Shown here piece by piece: positions 6,971 to 7,544 of a DNA stretch of 7,544 bases. Made by a program: the position numbers and the translations under genes. Source of the DNA: Chloroflexota bacterium (lineage in GTDB: Bacteria; Chloroflexota; Limnocylindria; Limnocylindrales; CSP1-4); contig SCTE01000153.1 of assembly GCA_004298915.1 (NCBI GenBank), positions 1 to 7,544 on the forward strand. The letters run 5' to 3'. Numbering within the stretch: the first letter of the stretch is position 1; every line of letters starts with the position of its first letter. The notes beneath the pieces were generated by a model, which made no database searches, was not told the DNA's origin, and was given only the letters and a program-made list of their open reading frames with translations.

Positions 6971-7542
6971 CGTGGTGCTCCTGCCGGTCGAATCCGGACC
7001 GGCCGGTCGACGTCCACGCCGAACAGCTCGGCGGCACTCCCCTGGTTGACGGCGATGGCCAGGTGCCCGAACGAGTTCGAATAGATCAGCGCCGTTCCAA
7101 GCGGGCGCTCGCCGAAGGTGCGGCTCCATGGCGCGGTCGCCTCGACCCGCTGTGCCCCGTCGTGGGCCGCGAATTCGAGGACCAGGGCCCTCCCCGACTC
7201 GAGTGGGCCGGTCGCCGCCTCGAGATCGGCCGGCTGGCCCGCCAGCCGGACATTGCCGAACGAATCGACGAACAGGACCGTCGTCTCGAGAACGCCGGCG
7301 CGGACCGTCGGCGTCGGGAACTCGAGCGCGACGAGGTCGTCGAGGGCGATGATCCGACCCACCGATTCGAACGGTCGGCCCGCAGCCAGGTGGGCGCCGA
7401 CCGGCGCGAAGACATCGCGTCCGTGAAACGTCGAGGTCAAGGTATCGAGCATGAGGTCGCGGTTCTCGAGGATCCGCGCCTCGGTCGCGCCGCCGAGGAC
7501 CGCGGCCGCCGGCCGGAGGACGCCGTTGTCGGGCCCGACCAG
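6967..7542 (-). CDS. SAM hydroxide adenosyltransferase family (DUF62), copy 1, N-terminus beyond window
   Basis: Partial gene: 191 residues of frame remain open to the right edge (last full codon at 7540-7542). They begin LVGPDNG, which aligns with residue 89 of copy 2, so roughly the first 85-90 residues are missing, including the region that would hold the catalytic Asp and Arg. The ATG at 7452 is internal. What is visible aligns almost without gaps to copy 2 and is about half identical by eye. The catalytic His is kept in STFHGRD (His codon 7423-7425), and the family segment DSFGN (7252-7266) is closer to the usual DxFGN than in copy 2. The C-terminus contains NSFGHLAIAVNQGSAAE, typical of the family. 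The likely reaction is SAM hydrolysis to adenosine and methionine, but the missing N-terminus leaves catalysis unproven. It is the first visible gene of the operon, and its stop TGA overlaps the next start. Confidence 0.92.
   Translation of the reverse strand: MVGPDNGVLRPAAAVLGGATEARILENRDLMLDTLTSTFHGRDVFAPVGAHLAAGRPFESVGRIIALDDLVALEFPTPTVRAGVLETTVLFVDSFGNVRLAGQPADLEAATGPLESGRALVLEFAAHDGAQRVEATAPWSRTFGERPLGTALIYSNSFGHLAIAVNQGSAAELFGVDVDRPVRIRPAGAPR
6978..6982 (-). promoter_or_regulatory. Ribosome binding site of SAM hydrolase copy 2
   Basis: AGGAG on the minus strand stands seven bases before ATG 6970, inside the last codons of the preceding gene. Together with the ATGA stop/start overlap at 6967-6970 it argues for translational coupling of the two hydrolases, and it rules in this start over the upstream in-frame ATG at 7129. 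Confidence 0.8.
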
Positions 7543-7544
7543 GA

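Noticed and set aside
6971..7129. Longer start for SAM hydrolase copy 2 at 7129
   Set aside because: The extra residues do not resemble the family, whose N-terminus begins just before ITFATDFG. The AGGAG at 6978-6982 supports ATG 6970.
6143..7544. Halogenase (chlorinase or fluorinase) function for the DUF62 pair
   Set aside because: Copy 2 keeps the Asp-Arg-His set of the hydroxide enzymes and copy 1 keeps the visible His, so water-dependent hydrolysis is the better call.

Overview
The window is uniformly G+C-rich, tightly packed bacterial DNA with seven protein-coding genes (two cut by the window edges) and no stretch over 50 bases without a gene. I see no rRNA, tRNA, CRISPR array, insertion sequence or phage gene. 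Protein style (Pro/Ser/Thr-rich LysM-NodB protein, multi-GAF cyclase, fused ECF ATPase, paired SAM hydrolases) would fit a high-GC Chloroflexota or Actinobacteriota-like soil or water bacterium. That placement is an impression, not a demonstration.

Left part, + strand (1-2968): the 3' part of a soluble multi-GAF diguanylate cyclase (GGDEF and inhibitory I-site both intact) is followed 48 bases later by a membrane-anchored LysM + NodB polysaccharide deacetylase. The deacetylase has an unusual first metal-site motif, TFDMG in place of TFDDG. It converges on the - strand operon with only 10 bases between stop codons; I see no clear terminator hairpin there.

Right part, - strand (7544 down to 2979): one compact operon, read in the order SAM hydrolase 1 (truncated by the window end), SAM hydrolase 2, fused EcfA-A' ATPase, EcfS substrate-binding membrane protein, EcfT coupling membrane protein. 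The two hydrolase genes overlap by 4 bases (ATGA) and the other junctions are 16, 16 and 21 bases, so co-transcription is very likely. The last three genes make a complete dedicated (group I) energy-coupling-factor importer.

The main point of interest is the tie between two diverged paralogues of the S-adenosyl-L-methionine hydroxide adenosyltransferase family (DUF62; SAM + water to adenosine + methionine) and an ECF importer of unknown substrate. The simplest inference is that the importer carries a compound linked to SAM, methionine or adenosine metabolism. The operon start, and therefore any promoter or riboswitch, lies beyond the right edge of the window.
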